Source: Neisseria subflava (GTDB taxonomy: Bacteria > Pseudomonadota > Gammaproteobacteria > Burkholderiales > Neisseriaceae). From it: a DNA stretch of 64,000 bases. The notes under the pieces were generated by a model that saw nothing but the letters and a program-made list of their open reading frames with translations, searched no databases and was not told where the DNA came from. The stretch is taken from NCBI RefSeq assembly GCF_024205745.1, contig NZ_CP073117.1, positions 1,550,001 through 1,614,000 of the forward strand, given 5' to 3'. Below are positions 56,056 to 64,000 of this stretch, piece after piece (the stretch's first letter is position 1; each line of letters opens with the position of its first letter). The translations under genes and the position numbers were made by a program.

Positions 56056-56090
56056 AAAAAGCAGGATACGCAATGGTATCCTGCTTTTCT
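56056..56090. terminator. strong hairpin terminator downstream of the Ala-rich lipoprotein
   Basis: AGCAGGATAC (56060-56069) pairs with GTATCCTGCT (56076-56085). On the - strand a T6 run follows; on + TTTTCTT follows. Confidence 0.9.
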
Positions 56091-56106
56091 TATATTCAAA
56101 AGAATA

Positions 56107-56361
56107 TTATTTAGCAGCTTCAGAAGCAGCAGAAGCAGCAGCTTCAGTAGCAGATGCAGCAGCTTCGGTAGCAGAAGCAGCGGCTTCAGTAGCTTCGGTA
56201 GCAGCAGAAGCGGTAGCTTCGGTAGCAGATGCAGCAGCTTCAGTAGCAGAAGCAGCGGCTTCAGAAGCAGCAGAAGCAGCAGTTTCAGCAGCTTTATCAG
56301 CACCGCCACAAGCGGCCAAAGCTAAAGACAACAAAGCAGCAGCGAACAGAGATTTTTTCAT
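56107..56361 (-). CDS. Ala-rich repeat lipoprotein
   Basis: The 84-residue precursor has a lipoprotein signal MKKSLFAAALLSLALAAC with Cys18 lipidated, very like that of neisserial H.8-type lipoproteins. The mature 66 residues are almost only Ala, Ser, Thr and Glu in the heptad-like repeat AASATEA, predicted to be one long helix or coiled coil. The DNA is a matching tandem repeat, so copy number could change by slippage. It may be a small outer-membrane or envelope-spacer lipoprotein. A + strand Ser/Arg-rich frame across it is a shadow. Confidence 0.8.
   Translation of the reverse strand: MKKSLFAAALLSLALAACGGADKAAETAASAASEAAASATEAAASATEATASAATEATEAAASATEAAASATEAAASAASEAAK
56120..56290. repeat. 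in-frame tandem repeat of GCAGAAGC/GCTTC units
   Basis: Degenerate 21-base and shorter repeats built from GCAGCTTCAGTAGCAGA-like units encode the heptads of the lipoprotein. Unit changes keep the frame when in multiples of 21. Confidence 0.65.
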
Positions 56362-56401
56362 TTTTGAGGACCTTTTTTAAATCGATTTAAACATTTAAAC
56401 T

Positions 56402-56421
56402 AAAAATAGCCGTCAAACGGC
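56402..56421 (-). promoter_or_regulatory. terminator-like hairpin in the lipoprotein 5' leader
   Basis: On the - strand GCCGT-TTG-ACGGC is followed by TATTTTTA, about 40 bases before the lipoprotein start. It could attenuate transcription. Confidence 0.4.
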
Positions 56422-56455
56422 CTGTACAGTAGAAATTCATTGCTGAATTTTTGTT

Positions 56456-56484
56456 ATTATGCCCCACGGGGTGGGCCAATGCAA
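56456..56484 (-). promoter_or_regulatory. candidate promoter for the Ala-rich lipoprotein
   Basis: On the - strand TTGCAT (56484-56479), a 17-base spacer and CATAAT (56461-56456). The spacer holds the palindrome CCCCGTGGGG, a possible operator. Confidence 0.4.
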
Positions 56485-56876
56485 CGTTGCTTAACCGTTT
56501 GCGGACTAAAATCAATACAAAATTAGCGAAAATAATGTAAATCAGGGAGGCAGGTAAAAAATCATCTAAAAATATTCATAATTAATGAACTTTTAAAAAG
56601 TTGTTTATATTCAATAATTTGATTATTTTTAACTGTTGTTGGTTTTAAGGATTTAGAATGTTTTTGCGTTTGGGGAAATTTTTGTAATTTAGCAACTTTG
56701 TGTTGTGAAAAAGCAACTTTTATGGATTGGAATCATTCAATTTGGTTTTTTATATGGGCTTTTTTGGTTTTGTTGTGTTTGCCAAAAGTATTTGTTTAAG
56801 GTAAACCGATTGTTGAGCTACAGCTGTGATAGAATAGCCTGAACTTGACTTTTAAATATTGATTAAGGACGACATG

Positions 56877-57359
56877 ATGTCTATTGTTAAAAATTCCGTA
56901 GTTTCCCTGCATTATGAAATGTACGATGCAAACAACCAGCTGTTGGACAAAACTGAAGAGCCGATTGCTTACCTGCATGGCGGTTATGACGGTATTTTCC
57001 CTTTGGTGGAAGAAGCGTTGCACGGCAAAAATGTAGGCGATACCGTTGAAGTGGCTTTGTCGCCTGATGATGCTTTCGGCGAGCAAGATCCTGAGCTGGT
57101 GCGTATTGAAAATGTAAGCGTGTTCCCTGTTGAAGTCGAAGTCGGCATGATGTTTGAAGCCGATGATCCGGAAACCGGCGATGTATTGATTTATCGTGTA
57201 ACCGATGTTGCCGACGGTAAAGCCGTAGTGGACGGCAACCATCCTTTGGCCGGTATGAAAGTATTGTTCAAGGCGACCGTTGAAGGTGTACGCGATGCGA
57301 CTGAGGAAGAAATTGCCCACGGTCACGTACATGGCCCGCACGGTCATCACCACCACTAA
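56877..57359 (+). CDS. slyD: FKBP-type peptidyl-prolyl isomerase, SlyD-like
   Basis: The 160-residue protein isomerises prolyl bonds and acts as a chaperone. The FKBP core has a split form with an inserted IF flap (residues about 65-125), as in SlyD: YLHGGYDGIFPLVEEALHG and PDDAFGEQDPELV. The C-terminal tail HGHVHGPHGHHHH is His-rich and should bind Ni2+ or other metals; SlyD uses such a tail for nickel storage. Two ATGs stand in tandem at 56874 and 56877; the second has the better distance (7 bases) from AAGGA. Confidence 0.92.
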   Translation: MSIVKNSVVSLHYEMYDANNQLLDKTEEPIAYLHGGYDGIFPLVEEALHGKNVGDTVEVALSPDDAFGEQDPELVRIENVSVFPVEVEVGMMFEADDPETGDVLIYRVTDVADGKAVVDGNHPLAGMKVLFKATVEGVRDATEEEIAHGHVHGPHGHHHH

Positions 57360-57377
57360 TCAGGCTTGAAGCATGGT

Positions 57378-57424
57378 AAAGGCCGTCTGAAAAGGAATGA
57401 AACCTTCCTTTTCAGACGGCCTTT
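57378..57424 (+). terminator. long DUS hairpin terminator after slyD
   Basis: The DUS pair (57382-57391 and 57411-57420) is embedded in a perfect 20-base-pair stem with a 7-base loop, then TTTAAG. Confidence 0.85.
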
Positions 57425-57576
57425 AAGTTTTTACAAAACAGATAAATAGGAAATTTTGGCGCAGGTCAAATCAAACAGGGAAATATGGATTTTGTTAGAG
57501 ACTACAATAAATTACATATAACGGTGCGACAAAATCTGTATTAAGATTCAGATATTGGTAAAACAGGCAGAATGCA

Positions 57577-60500
57577 ATGAGTGAAACATTGGAGCAGCAG
57601 GCTGTAAAGGCCGGTATTGATTTGGGCTACCACGACATCAACGGTACATATCATGCGACCAAACCTGAAGTTTTGGAATTGATCGTTGCTGTTTTGGACA
57701 AAAGCAAACCGGATTCAGACGGTCTTTATCTGAATACGATGGTTGCGCATGAAAACGGCGAAGAATCTTTACAGATGCCGTCTGAATTTCATGGTGCGGA
57801 AGCGGTCGTATTGATTGATGAGGCGGATGAGTGCCAGAGCTTGACTTTATATCCGGGCGACAACAATACGCTTTGGATTAAGCTGCCCCGATTGGCTTGC
57901 GGTTATTACACTTTGTCGGCCGAGACCGGCGGCAAATGTTGCCTTGTACGCCTGATTGTTGCGCCTGAATCGGTTTACCAACCCAAACTGCTTGCCAATG
58001 GCGGTCGGATGAATGGTTTGACCATGCATTTGTATAGCCTGCGTTCCAAGCGCAACTGGGGCATAGGCGACTTTACCGATTTGCTGGACCTGATGAAATA
58101 TGCGGCGGAGAAAAAGCTGGATTTTGTCGGTATCAACCCTTTGCACGCCTTGTTTACCAGCAAGCCTGCCTTTGCCAGCCCGTATAGCCCTTCTTCGCGC
58201 GAATGGCTTAATCCGATTTACTTGGATATCGAGAAAGTCGGTGCGTTTACTTATAACGAACAACTGAAAAACTGGCTGGCACAACCGAAAATCCGTCAGC
58301 GCATCGCCGCTTTGCGTGTTACGGAAACGGTGACTTATACGGCGGTTTGGGCATGTAAGCGTGATGCGCTGCATATGGCGTTTAACGTGTTTGAACAAGA
58401 TACTTGCGAAGCTGCGGCAAATGAACGCGCTGCATTTGAAGCATTTGTTACGGAAAAAGGCAAAGCTTTGCGGGGCTTCGGTTTGTTTGAGGCTTTGGAT
58501 CAGTATTACAGCCGTCCCGGACAAGTGGGCTGGCAGTCATGGCCGTCTGAATTTCATCAGCCTGATGGCGAAGCAGTAGAAAAATTTGCGCGCAGTCATG
58601 AGCGGGAAATCCGTTTTTATATGTGGCTGCAATGGCTTTGCGCGGAGCAGTTGCAAGAAGTTAACCAAGCTGCTGCCGAATACGGTGTCAAGCTTGGTAT
58701 TTACGGCGATTTAGCAGTCGGCGTGGCGCGAGGCAGCGCGGATACTTGGTTAAACCGTCAAGATTATTGTATGGACGTATCGGTCGGTGCGCCGCCCGAT
58801 CCTTTGGGGCCGACAGGGCAGAATTGGAATTTGCCGCCGCTTAATCCGTCGATGTTGAAACATACGGGCTATGAAAAGTTTGCCCATTTGTTGCGCGAAA
58901 ACATGCGCCTGTATGGCGTGTTGCGGATTGACCATGTGATGGCATTGTGTCGTTTGTGGTGGGTTTTAAACGATAAAACAGCAGATTTCGGCGCATATGT
59001 GCATTACGATGCCGAAGTGACTTTTGCCATTTTGGCTTTGGAAAGCCAGCGCAACCGTTGCGTCATCATCGGCGAGGACTTGGGAACGGTACCCGATCAA
59101 GCGCGTTATCTGCTCAACCGTTATCAAGTGTTTTCCTATAAAGTGATGTATTTCAGCAAGGGCTGGAGCGGTTTCCAATTACCTGAAGAATACCCCGAGC
59201 AGGCGATTACAGTTATCAGCACCCATGATGTCGCGCCCTTGGCAGGTTATTGGACAGGCAAAGATTTGGATACGATGTTCAAACTCGGTACTTTGCCTGA
59301 TGCAGCCGCTTTTCAGACGGCCTTGGACGAGCGCGAACACGATAAAGCCGATTTGCTGGACAAATTGAAATATACCGGCTGTCTGGGTGCGGACGTACAA
59401 ATGCCGGCAAAAGCCGATGAAACCTTGCTGGCGGCTTTGCACAAATACGGCGCATTGAGCCGCAGCAAGCTTTACGCCGTACAACTGGAAAACTTGCTGG
59501 GCGTCATTGACAATTTGAATGTCCCCGGCGTAACGGACGGCTATCCGAACTGGGCGCAAAAAATGCCGGTTTCTTTGGAAGATTTCCCACAACACCGCCT
59601 CATGGGCGGCCAACTTGCCATTATTGACGAGGTACGCATGAAAACAAACAGCCAAATCAAGGCTTATCATGAACTTGACCAAATCGAGCGCGATACGGTC
59701 GAAAGCCTGTTTCTTGCCACTCACAGCGACTTGTTCGCTTATCTGGGACGACACCGCCTTGCAGAGGGCGATGAAGTAGTGCGCGTTTTGATTCCCGGCG
59801 CAGTAAGTGTGGATATTGTGAACCGCCGTAGCGGCGAACTCATCGTGCCGTCTGAAAAAATTGATGAACGTGGTTTCTTTGTGGCTGTTTTGCCCGATGA
59901 TGCACCCGATTACGCTTTGAGTATCCGTTATACCGAAGACTCCGAGCCTGTGATTGAAGAAGACCCTTATCATTTCGGCTCTGCGTTGCAAGACATGGAT
60001 TCTTGGCTGTTGGCCGAAGGCAAGCACCTGCGTCCTTATGAGATTTTAGGTGCGCATTTTGCCGAGTTGGACGGCGTGAAAGGAGTACGCTTTGCCGTAT
60101 GGGCGCCAAATGCGCAACGCGTTTCCGTTATCGGCGAGTTCAATAACTGGGACGGCCGCCGCCATGTGATGCGTTTCCACCGCGACAACGGCATTTGGGA
60201 CATCTTTATTCCGGCAGTCAAACTCAATGCCCTCTACAAATTTGAAATCCGCGATGCCAACGGCGATGTACGCGAAAAAGCCGACCCGTATGCTTTCGGT
60301 GCGGAACTGCGCCCGACTACGGCATCTATCGTGCGCGGCTTGCCTGACGAAGTGGAAGAACCGGCTTTCCGCGCCCGTGCCAACGCCATTGATGCGCCGA
60401 TCAGCATTTATGAAGTGCATTTGGGTTCATGGAAACGCAATCCGGAAAACAATTTCTGGCTGACTTACGAAGAGCTCGCCAAAGAGCTGGTGGCATACGT

Positions 60501-61863
60501 CAAAGACATGGGCTTTACCCATATCGAGTTTTTGCCTGTTTCTGAATATCCGTTTGACGGCTCATGGGGCTATCAGGCAACCGGTTTGTATGCACCGACC
60601 AGCCGTTTTGGTTCGCCGGAAGAATTGCGCGCACTGATTAAAGCTGCGCACGACGAGGGCATCAGCGTTATCCTCGACTGGGTAGTCGGCCATTTCCCGA
60701 CCGACGATCACGGTCTGGCCAAGTTTGACGGCACCGCGCTGTACGAACACGCCGACCCGCGCGAAGGCTACCACCAAGACTGGAACACCCTGATTTACAA
60801 CTTCGGCAGAAACGAAGTGAAAAACTTCCTGCAAGGTAATGCCCTGTATTGGATAGAACGTTTCGGCTTTGACGGTATCCGCGTTGATGCGGTTGCTTCG
60901 ATGATTTACCGCAACTATTCACGCAAAGACGGCGAGTGGATTCCGAACCAATACGGCGGCCATGAAAACCTCGAAGCCATCGCTTTCCTGCGTGATACCA
61001 ACACTATGTTGAAAGAGGAAGTTCCGGCAGCGACTGAAATCGCTGAAGAATCCACATCATTTGCCAATGTAACCCGCCAAGAAGGTTTGAACTTCAGCTT
61101 CAAATGGAATATGGGCTGGATGAACGATACTTTGCGTTACATGATGGAAGACCCCATCAACCGCAAATACCATCACAACAAAATGACCTTCGGCATGATG
61201 TACCAGTACAGCGAAAACTTTGTCCTGCCGCTTTCACACGATGAAGTCGTGCACGGCAAACGCTCGCTGCTCGGACGTATGCCCGGCGACTGCTGGCAAC
61301 AATTTGCCAACCTGCGCGCCTACTACGGCTTTATGTACGGCTTCCCTGGCAAAAAACTCTTGTTTATGGGTAACGAGTTTGCACAAGGCCGCGAGTGGAA
61401 CTACAACGAAGGACTGGATTGGTTCCTGTTGGAGCAAGAGGGAGGCTGGCACAAAGGCGTACAAGACTTTGTGCGCGAGTTGAACCATGTCTATAAAGAC
61501 ACCGCGCCGCTTTACCAATTAGACCAATGGCCTGAAGGCTTTGAATGGCTGGTTGCCGATGACGGCGACAATTCTGTATTCGTTTTCGAGCGACGCGACC
61601 GCGAAGGCAACCGCGTTATCGTGATCAGCAACTTCACGCCTGTGGTGCGCGAAGGCTACCGTTTCGGTGTGAACTCTGCCGGCGAATACCGCGAAATCCT
61701 CAATTCAGACGACCTGCATTACAAAGGCAGCGGCGTTTCTGCCGGCGCAACGGTGGAGACAGAAGAAGTTTGGTCGCATGGCAAACCAAACTCCCTGTCT
61801 GTTACCGTACCGCCGTTGGCAACCGTGTACCTGTATCAGGCGGCAGTCAAAGAAGAAGCGTAA
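57577..61863 (+). CDS. MalQ-GlgB fusion: amylomaltase plus glycogen branching enzyme
   Basis: One open frame of 1428 codons joins two full enzymes. Residues 1 to about 700 are 4-alpha-glucanotransferase (GH77, MalQ): [23 protein letters not shown], nucleophile Asp452 in LRIDHVM, acid/base Glu500 in [10 protein letters not shown], Asp551 in STHDVAP. Residues from about 702 to 1428 are a complete 1,4-alpha-glucan branching enzyme (CBM48 and GH13, GlgB): N1 domain, [11 protein letters not shown], nucleophile Asp1104 in GIRVDAVAS, Glu1157 in AEESTS, Asp1222 in [10 protein letters not shown]. The 727-residue second half equals a free-standing GlgB. MalQ would lengthen maltodextrins and GlgB branch them, in the cytosol. 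glgX follows. Confidence 0.93.
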   Translation: MSETLEQQAVKAGIDLGYHDINGTYHATKPEVLELIVAVLDKSKPDSDGLYLNTMVAHENGEESLQMPSEFHGAEAVVLIDEADECQSLTLYPGDNNTLWIKLPRLACGYYTLSAETGGKCCLVRLIVAPESVYQPKLLANGGRMNGLTMHLYSLRSKRNWGIGDFTDLLDLMKYAAEKKLDFVGINPLHALFTSKPAFASPYSPSSREWLNPIYLDIEKVGAFTYNEQLKNWLAQPKIRQRIAALRVTETVTYTAVWACKRDALHMAFNVFEQDTCEAAANERAAFEAFVTEKGKALRGFGLFEALDQYYSRPGQVGWQSWPSEFHQPDGEAVEKFARSHEREIRFYMWLQWLCAEQLQEVNQAAAEYGVKLGIYGDLAVGVARGSADTWLNRQDYCMDVSVGAPPDPLGPTGQNWNLPPLNPSMLKHTGYEKFAHLLRENMRLYGVLRIDHVMALCRLWWVLNDKTADFGAYVHYDAEVTFAILALESQRNRCVIIGEDLGTVPDQARYLLNRYQVFSYKVMYFSKGWSGFQLPEEYPEQAITVISTHDVAPLAGYWTGKDLDTMFKLGTLPDAAAFQTALDEREHDKADLLDKLKYTGCLGADVQMPAKADETLLAALHKYGALSRSKLYAVQLENLLGVIDNLNVPGVTDGYPNWAQKMPVSLEDFPQHRLMGGQLAIIDEVRMKTNSQIKAYHELDQIERDTVESLFLATHSDLFAYLGRHRLAEGDEVVRVLIPGAVSVDIVNRRSGELIVPSEKIDERGFFVAVLPDDAPDYALSIRYTEDSEPVIEEDPYHFGSALQDMDSWLLAEGKHLRPYEILGAHFAELDGVKGVRFAVWAPNAQRVSVIGEFNNWDGRRHVMRFHRDNGIWDIFIPAVKLNALYKFEIRDANGDVREKADPYAFGAELRPTTASIVRGLPDEVEEPAFRARANAIDAPISIYEVHLGSWKRNPENNFWLTYEELAKELVAYVKDMGFTHIEFLPVSEYPFDGSWGYQATGLYAPTSRFGSPEELRALIKAAHDEGISVILDWVVGHFPTDDHGLAKFDGTALYEHADPREGYHQDWNTLIYNFGRNEVKNFLQGNALYWIERFGFDGIRVDAVASMIYRNYSRKDGEWIPNQYGGHENLEAIAFLRDTNTMLKEEVPAATEIAEESTSFANVTRQEGLNFSFKWNMGWMNDTLRYMMEDPINRKYHHNKMTFGMMYQYSENFVLPLSHDEVVHGKRSLLGRMPGDCWQQFANLRAYYGFMYGFPGKKLLFMGNEFAQGREWNYNEGLDWFLLEQEGGWHKGVQDFVRELNHVYKDTAPLYQLDQWPEGFEWLVADDGDNSVFVFERRDREGNRVIVISNFTPVVREGYRFGVNSAGEYREILNSDDLHYKGSGVSAGATVETEEVWSHGKPNSLSVTVPPLATVYLYQAAVKEEA

Positions 61864-61936
61864 ATCAACTTTGAGGGTGGGCATTATGCCTGCCCAATCA
61901 GCTGAAAATTAAAAGATAGTGATATCAATATGACTC

Positions 61937-61969
61937 AAGGCCGTCTGAAAGATTTTCAGACGGCCTTAT
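61937..61969 (+). terminator. DUS hairpin between malQ-glgB and glgX
   Basis: GCCGTCTGAA 61940-61949 and TTCAGACGGC 61955-61964, followed by CTTATATT, a weak T tract; partial read-through into glgX is likely. Confidence 0.65.
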
Positions 61970-62008
61970 ATTGGACACGAAACCAAATACATACCAAGGA
62001 ATCATTCT

Positions 62009-63994
62009 ATGTCTGCCAAATCATGGCATATCGAGGAAGGCAAGCCTTATCCCATGGGCGCGACCCTGACAAGTAAGGGTGCAAATTTCACTTTGTTTTC
62101 CATCAATGCCGAAAAGGTCGAATTGTGTCTGTTTGATAAGGATAAAGAAACCCGTTTGGAGATGCCTTCGCGGCGCGGTTCGGTATTTTACGGATTTGTG
62201 CCGGACGTTAAGGCGGGGCAGCGATACGGTTTCCGCGTGTATGGACGTGAAAACGCAGAATACGGCTCATGTTTTAATCCCAACAAATTGCTGATTGATC
62301 CGTATTCCAAAAAAATTGACGGCAAACCAAGCTACCGTACCGCCGAAGAAATGGCATGGTTCAGGCCGGAAGATGAACGCGACAATACCGCCGTTGCACC
62401 GAAAAGTGTCGTGATCGGACGCAGCCGATTTAATTGGGCCAAAGATTGCCGTCCGGAAATACCGTGGGGCAAAACCATTATTTATGAAGCCCATGTCAAA
62501 GGGTTTACCAAGCAGTTCCCCGATTTGAAGTACGCAGGCACTTATAAGGCCTTGAGTGATAAACGGGTTTTGACCTATTTGCAAGAGTTGGGGGTGACGA
62601 CGGTCGAGTTGCTGCCGATTCATTATCATCTGGACGAATACCATCTTCAGCAGATGGGCTTGAGCAATTATTGGGGTTACAACACTTACTCCCATTTTGC
62701 CGTTGAGCCGTCTTATGCCGATAATCCCGAGCGTGCGGCGGCAGAGCTGAAACAGGCGGTTAAAGCCCTGCATCAGGCGGGTTTGGAAGTGATTTTGGAT
62801 GTCGTGTACAACCACACGGCAGAACAGGACGACAAAGGCCCGATGCTGTGTCAGCGCGGTATCGACAACACTTTATGGTATTGGCACACCTCTTACGGCA
62901 GCTATGAGAACTGGTCAGGTTGCGGCAATACGCTCAATATTGTCCGTCGCGACGTTACCCGTTGGGCGGCAGACAGCCTGCGCTATTGGGCTGAAGAGTT
63001 TCATGTTGACGGCTTCCGATTCGACTTGGGAACCGTATTGGGACGCGAACCCGATTTCCAATCATATGGCCGTTTTTTCCAAGTCCTGTATCAAGACCCG
63101 GTATTGGCCGGTTTGAAGCTGATTGTCGAAGCATGGGACATCGGCGAGGGCGGCTATCACTTGGGCAATTTCCCGCAACCTTTTGCCGAATGGAACGGCC
63201 GTTTCCGCGATGATATGCGCGCGTTTTGGTCGTGGGAAAGCGGTAATTTAGGTGCATTTGCCGAACGCTTGGCCGGGTCGTCCGATATTTTCAACCACAG
63301 CGGCCGCCGACCGTCTGCCAGCATCAACTTCATTACCGCACATGACGGCTTCACTCTGCACGATTTGGTCAGCTACAACGAAAAACACAACGAAGCGAAT
63401 GGTGAAAACAACCGCGACGGGCATAATGAAAACATCAGCTACAACCACGGCGTAGAAGGCGAAACCGATGATGAAGAGGTTTTGCTCAACCGCGAATACA
63501 CGTCCAAAGCGTTGCTTGCCTCCTTATTTTTATCCAACGGTACGCCCATGCTGTTGGCCGGCGATGAGTTCGGCAACAGTCAGCAAGGCAACAACAACAG
63601 CTACTGCCAAGATAATCCGATTACATGGTTGGATTGGCAAAATGAGTCCCATGCGTTGCAAAATTACACTCAAGAGCTGATACGTGTCCGCAGCCAAATC
63701 AAGCTGCTGACAGATGATTGTTGGTGGGAAAAAGAGCGTGTGCAATGGCTCAATGCCGATAGCAGCCCAATGACCGAATATTGTTGGCACAACAGGGGCA
63801 GTAAGGCGATTCAGATCGTTTTGGATGATGAGTGGCTGCTGTTGGTAAATGCCAAACGTAGTCGTCAGTTATTTAATCTGCCTCAAGGTAATTGGAAAAT
63901 TTCTTGCGTACCATCAGAGAAATTAAATTACGAAGAATCAGGGAAATGTGTTGTTGAGCATATGGGGATTTGGATTTTGCATAAAACAAATTAA
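62009..63994 (+). CDS. glgX: glycogen debranching enzyme GlgX
   Basis: GlgX hydrolyses alpha-1,6 branches of phosphorylase-trimmed glycogen. The 661-residue protein has an N-terminal CBM48 domain (PMGATLTSKGANFTLFS), then the GH13 barrel: LDVVYNHTAEQ, nucleophile Asp in VDGFRFDLGT, acid/base Glu in LIVEAWDIGEGG and Asp in FITAHDGFTLHDL. The length matches E. coli GlgX. AAGGA precedes the start by 9 bases. It lies 145 bases after the MalQ-GlgB fusion on the same strand; the stop is 6 bases from the window end, so further glg genes (glgC, glgA, glgP) may follow outside. Confidence 0.94.
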   Translation: MSAKSWHIEEGKPYPMGATLTSKGANFTLFSINAEKVELCLFDKDKETRLEMPSRRGSVFYGFVPDVKAGQRYGFRVYGRENAEYGSCFNPNKLLIDPYSKKIDGKPSYRTAEEMAWFRPEDERDNTAVAPKSVVIGRSRFNWAKDCRPEIPWGKTIIYEAHVKGFTKQFPDLKYAGTYKALSDKRVLTYLQELGVTTVELLPIHYHLDEYHLQQMGLSNYWGYNTYSHFAVEPSYADNPERAAAELKQAVKALHQAGLEVILDVVYNHTAEQDDKGPMLCQRGIDNTLWYWHTSYGSYENWSGCGNTLNIVRRDVTRWAADSLRYWAEEFHVDGFRFDLGTVLGREPDFQSYGRFFQVLYQDPVLAGLKLIVEAWDIGEGGYHLGNFPQPFAEWNGRFRDDMRAFWSWESGNLGAFAERLAGSSDIFNHSGRRPSASINFITAHDGFTLHDLVSYNEKHNEANGENNRDGHNENISYNHGVEGETDDEEVLLNREYTSKALLASLFLSNGTPMLLAGDEFGNSQQGNNNSYCQDNPITWLDWQNESHALQNYTQELIRVRSQIKLLTDDCWWEKERVQWLNADSSPMTEYCWHNRGSKAIQIVLDDEWLLLVNAKRSRQLFNLPQGNWKISCVPSEKLNYEESGKCVVEHMGIWILHKTN

Positions 63995-64000
63995 ATGAGA

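Larger units (their letters stand above)
56362..56876. other. 515-base AT-rich divergent region, lipoprotein / slyD
   Basis: No gene, RNA or mobile element is recognised. The left part carries the lipoprotein promoter and leader hairpin. The part from 56520 to 56800 is very A+T-rich with short palindromes (AACTTTTTAAAAGTT-like near 56588). The slyD -10 may be TAGAAT at 56830-56835. Confidence 0.5.

Noticed and set aside
56044..56325. Ser/Arg-rich + strand frame opposite the Ala-rich lipoprotein
   Set aside because: The composition is the complement of the GCAGAAGC repeats; there is no ribosome-binding site and the lipoprotein frame has a perfect signal peptide and lipobox.

Overview
The window comes from a Neisseria chromosome, most likely a commensal species and not N. 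meningitidis or N. gonorrhoeae. The clearest mark is the DNA uptake sequence (DUS) GCCGTCTGAA, present in dozens of copies, very often as inverted pairs that end transcripts. Nearly all copies read AGGCCGTCTGAA (the AG dialect) and not the ATGCCGTCTGAA of the pathogens. Commensal character also fits the MalQ-GlgB fusion, the GlgX gene and two unlike porin genes. Species assignment (for example the N. subflava/flavescens group) is inference.

Layout. 1-10.1 kb, all on +: a truncated BCCT transporter, recN, gshB, dgkA, a PCu(A)C copper chaperone, mnmA, fadD and pyrG. 10.2-15.9 kb: periplasmic carbonic anhydrase (-), a major porin, a CNP1-like protein (-), a TusA-like protein, a lipoprotein, pyrC and a small hydrolase (-). 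16-24 kb: cysD without cysN, a TrhA membrane protein, an AGCS alanine symporter with a tiny ORF in its leader, yebC, dsbB, cytochrome c, hemH and tgt. 24.2-32.8 kb: tRNA-Val(GAC), then the conserved cluster thrS-infC-rpmI-rplT-pheS-[insert]-pheT-ihfA plus a MerR-like gene. infC starts at ATC, the rpmI leader can form a pseudoknot, and the pheS/pheT gap holds two foreign-looking genes flanked by DUS dialects of other Neisseriaceae.

33-42.6 kb: trpA, accD, a complete IS5-family element that split the terminator shared by accD and yqeY, yqeY, rpsU, ltgA, fxsA, a membrane spermidine-synthase-like protein and a second porin. 42.9-50.2 kb: an oligopeptide uptake locus, oppA-pepP-oppB-oppC-oppDF, with both ATPases fused in one protein and an aminopeptidase P gene inside. 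50.2-57.4 kb: an O-acetylhomoserine sulfhydrylase, an IS30 relic beside a small palindromic IS5-like repeat, tRNA-Ser(TGA), yaaA, ridA, apaH, an FAD oxidoreductase, an Ala-rich repeat lipoprotein and slyD. 57.6-64 kb: a 1428-residue fusion of amylomaltase (MalQ) and glycogen branching enzyme (GlgB), followed by glgX. This is the start of an alpha-glucan operon that probably continues past the window.

How the genes work together: the thrS-ihfA block is translation machinery in the same order as in E. coli. The opp locus imports peptides and PepP trims them. The glucan locus would lengthen, branch and debranch maltodextrin chains. Most other genes stand alone, separated by DUS hairpins.
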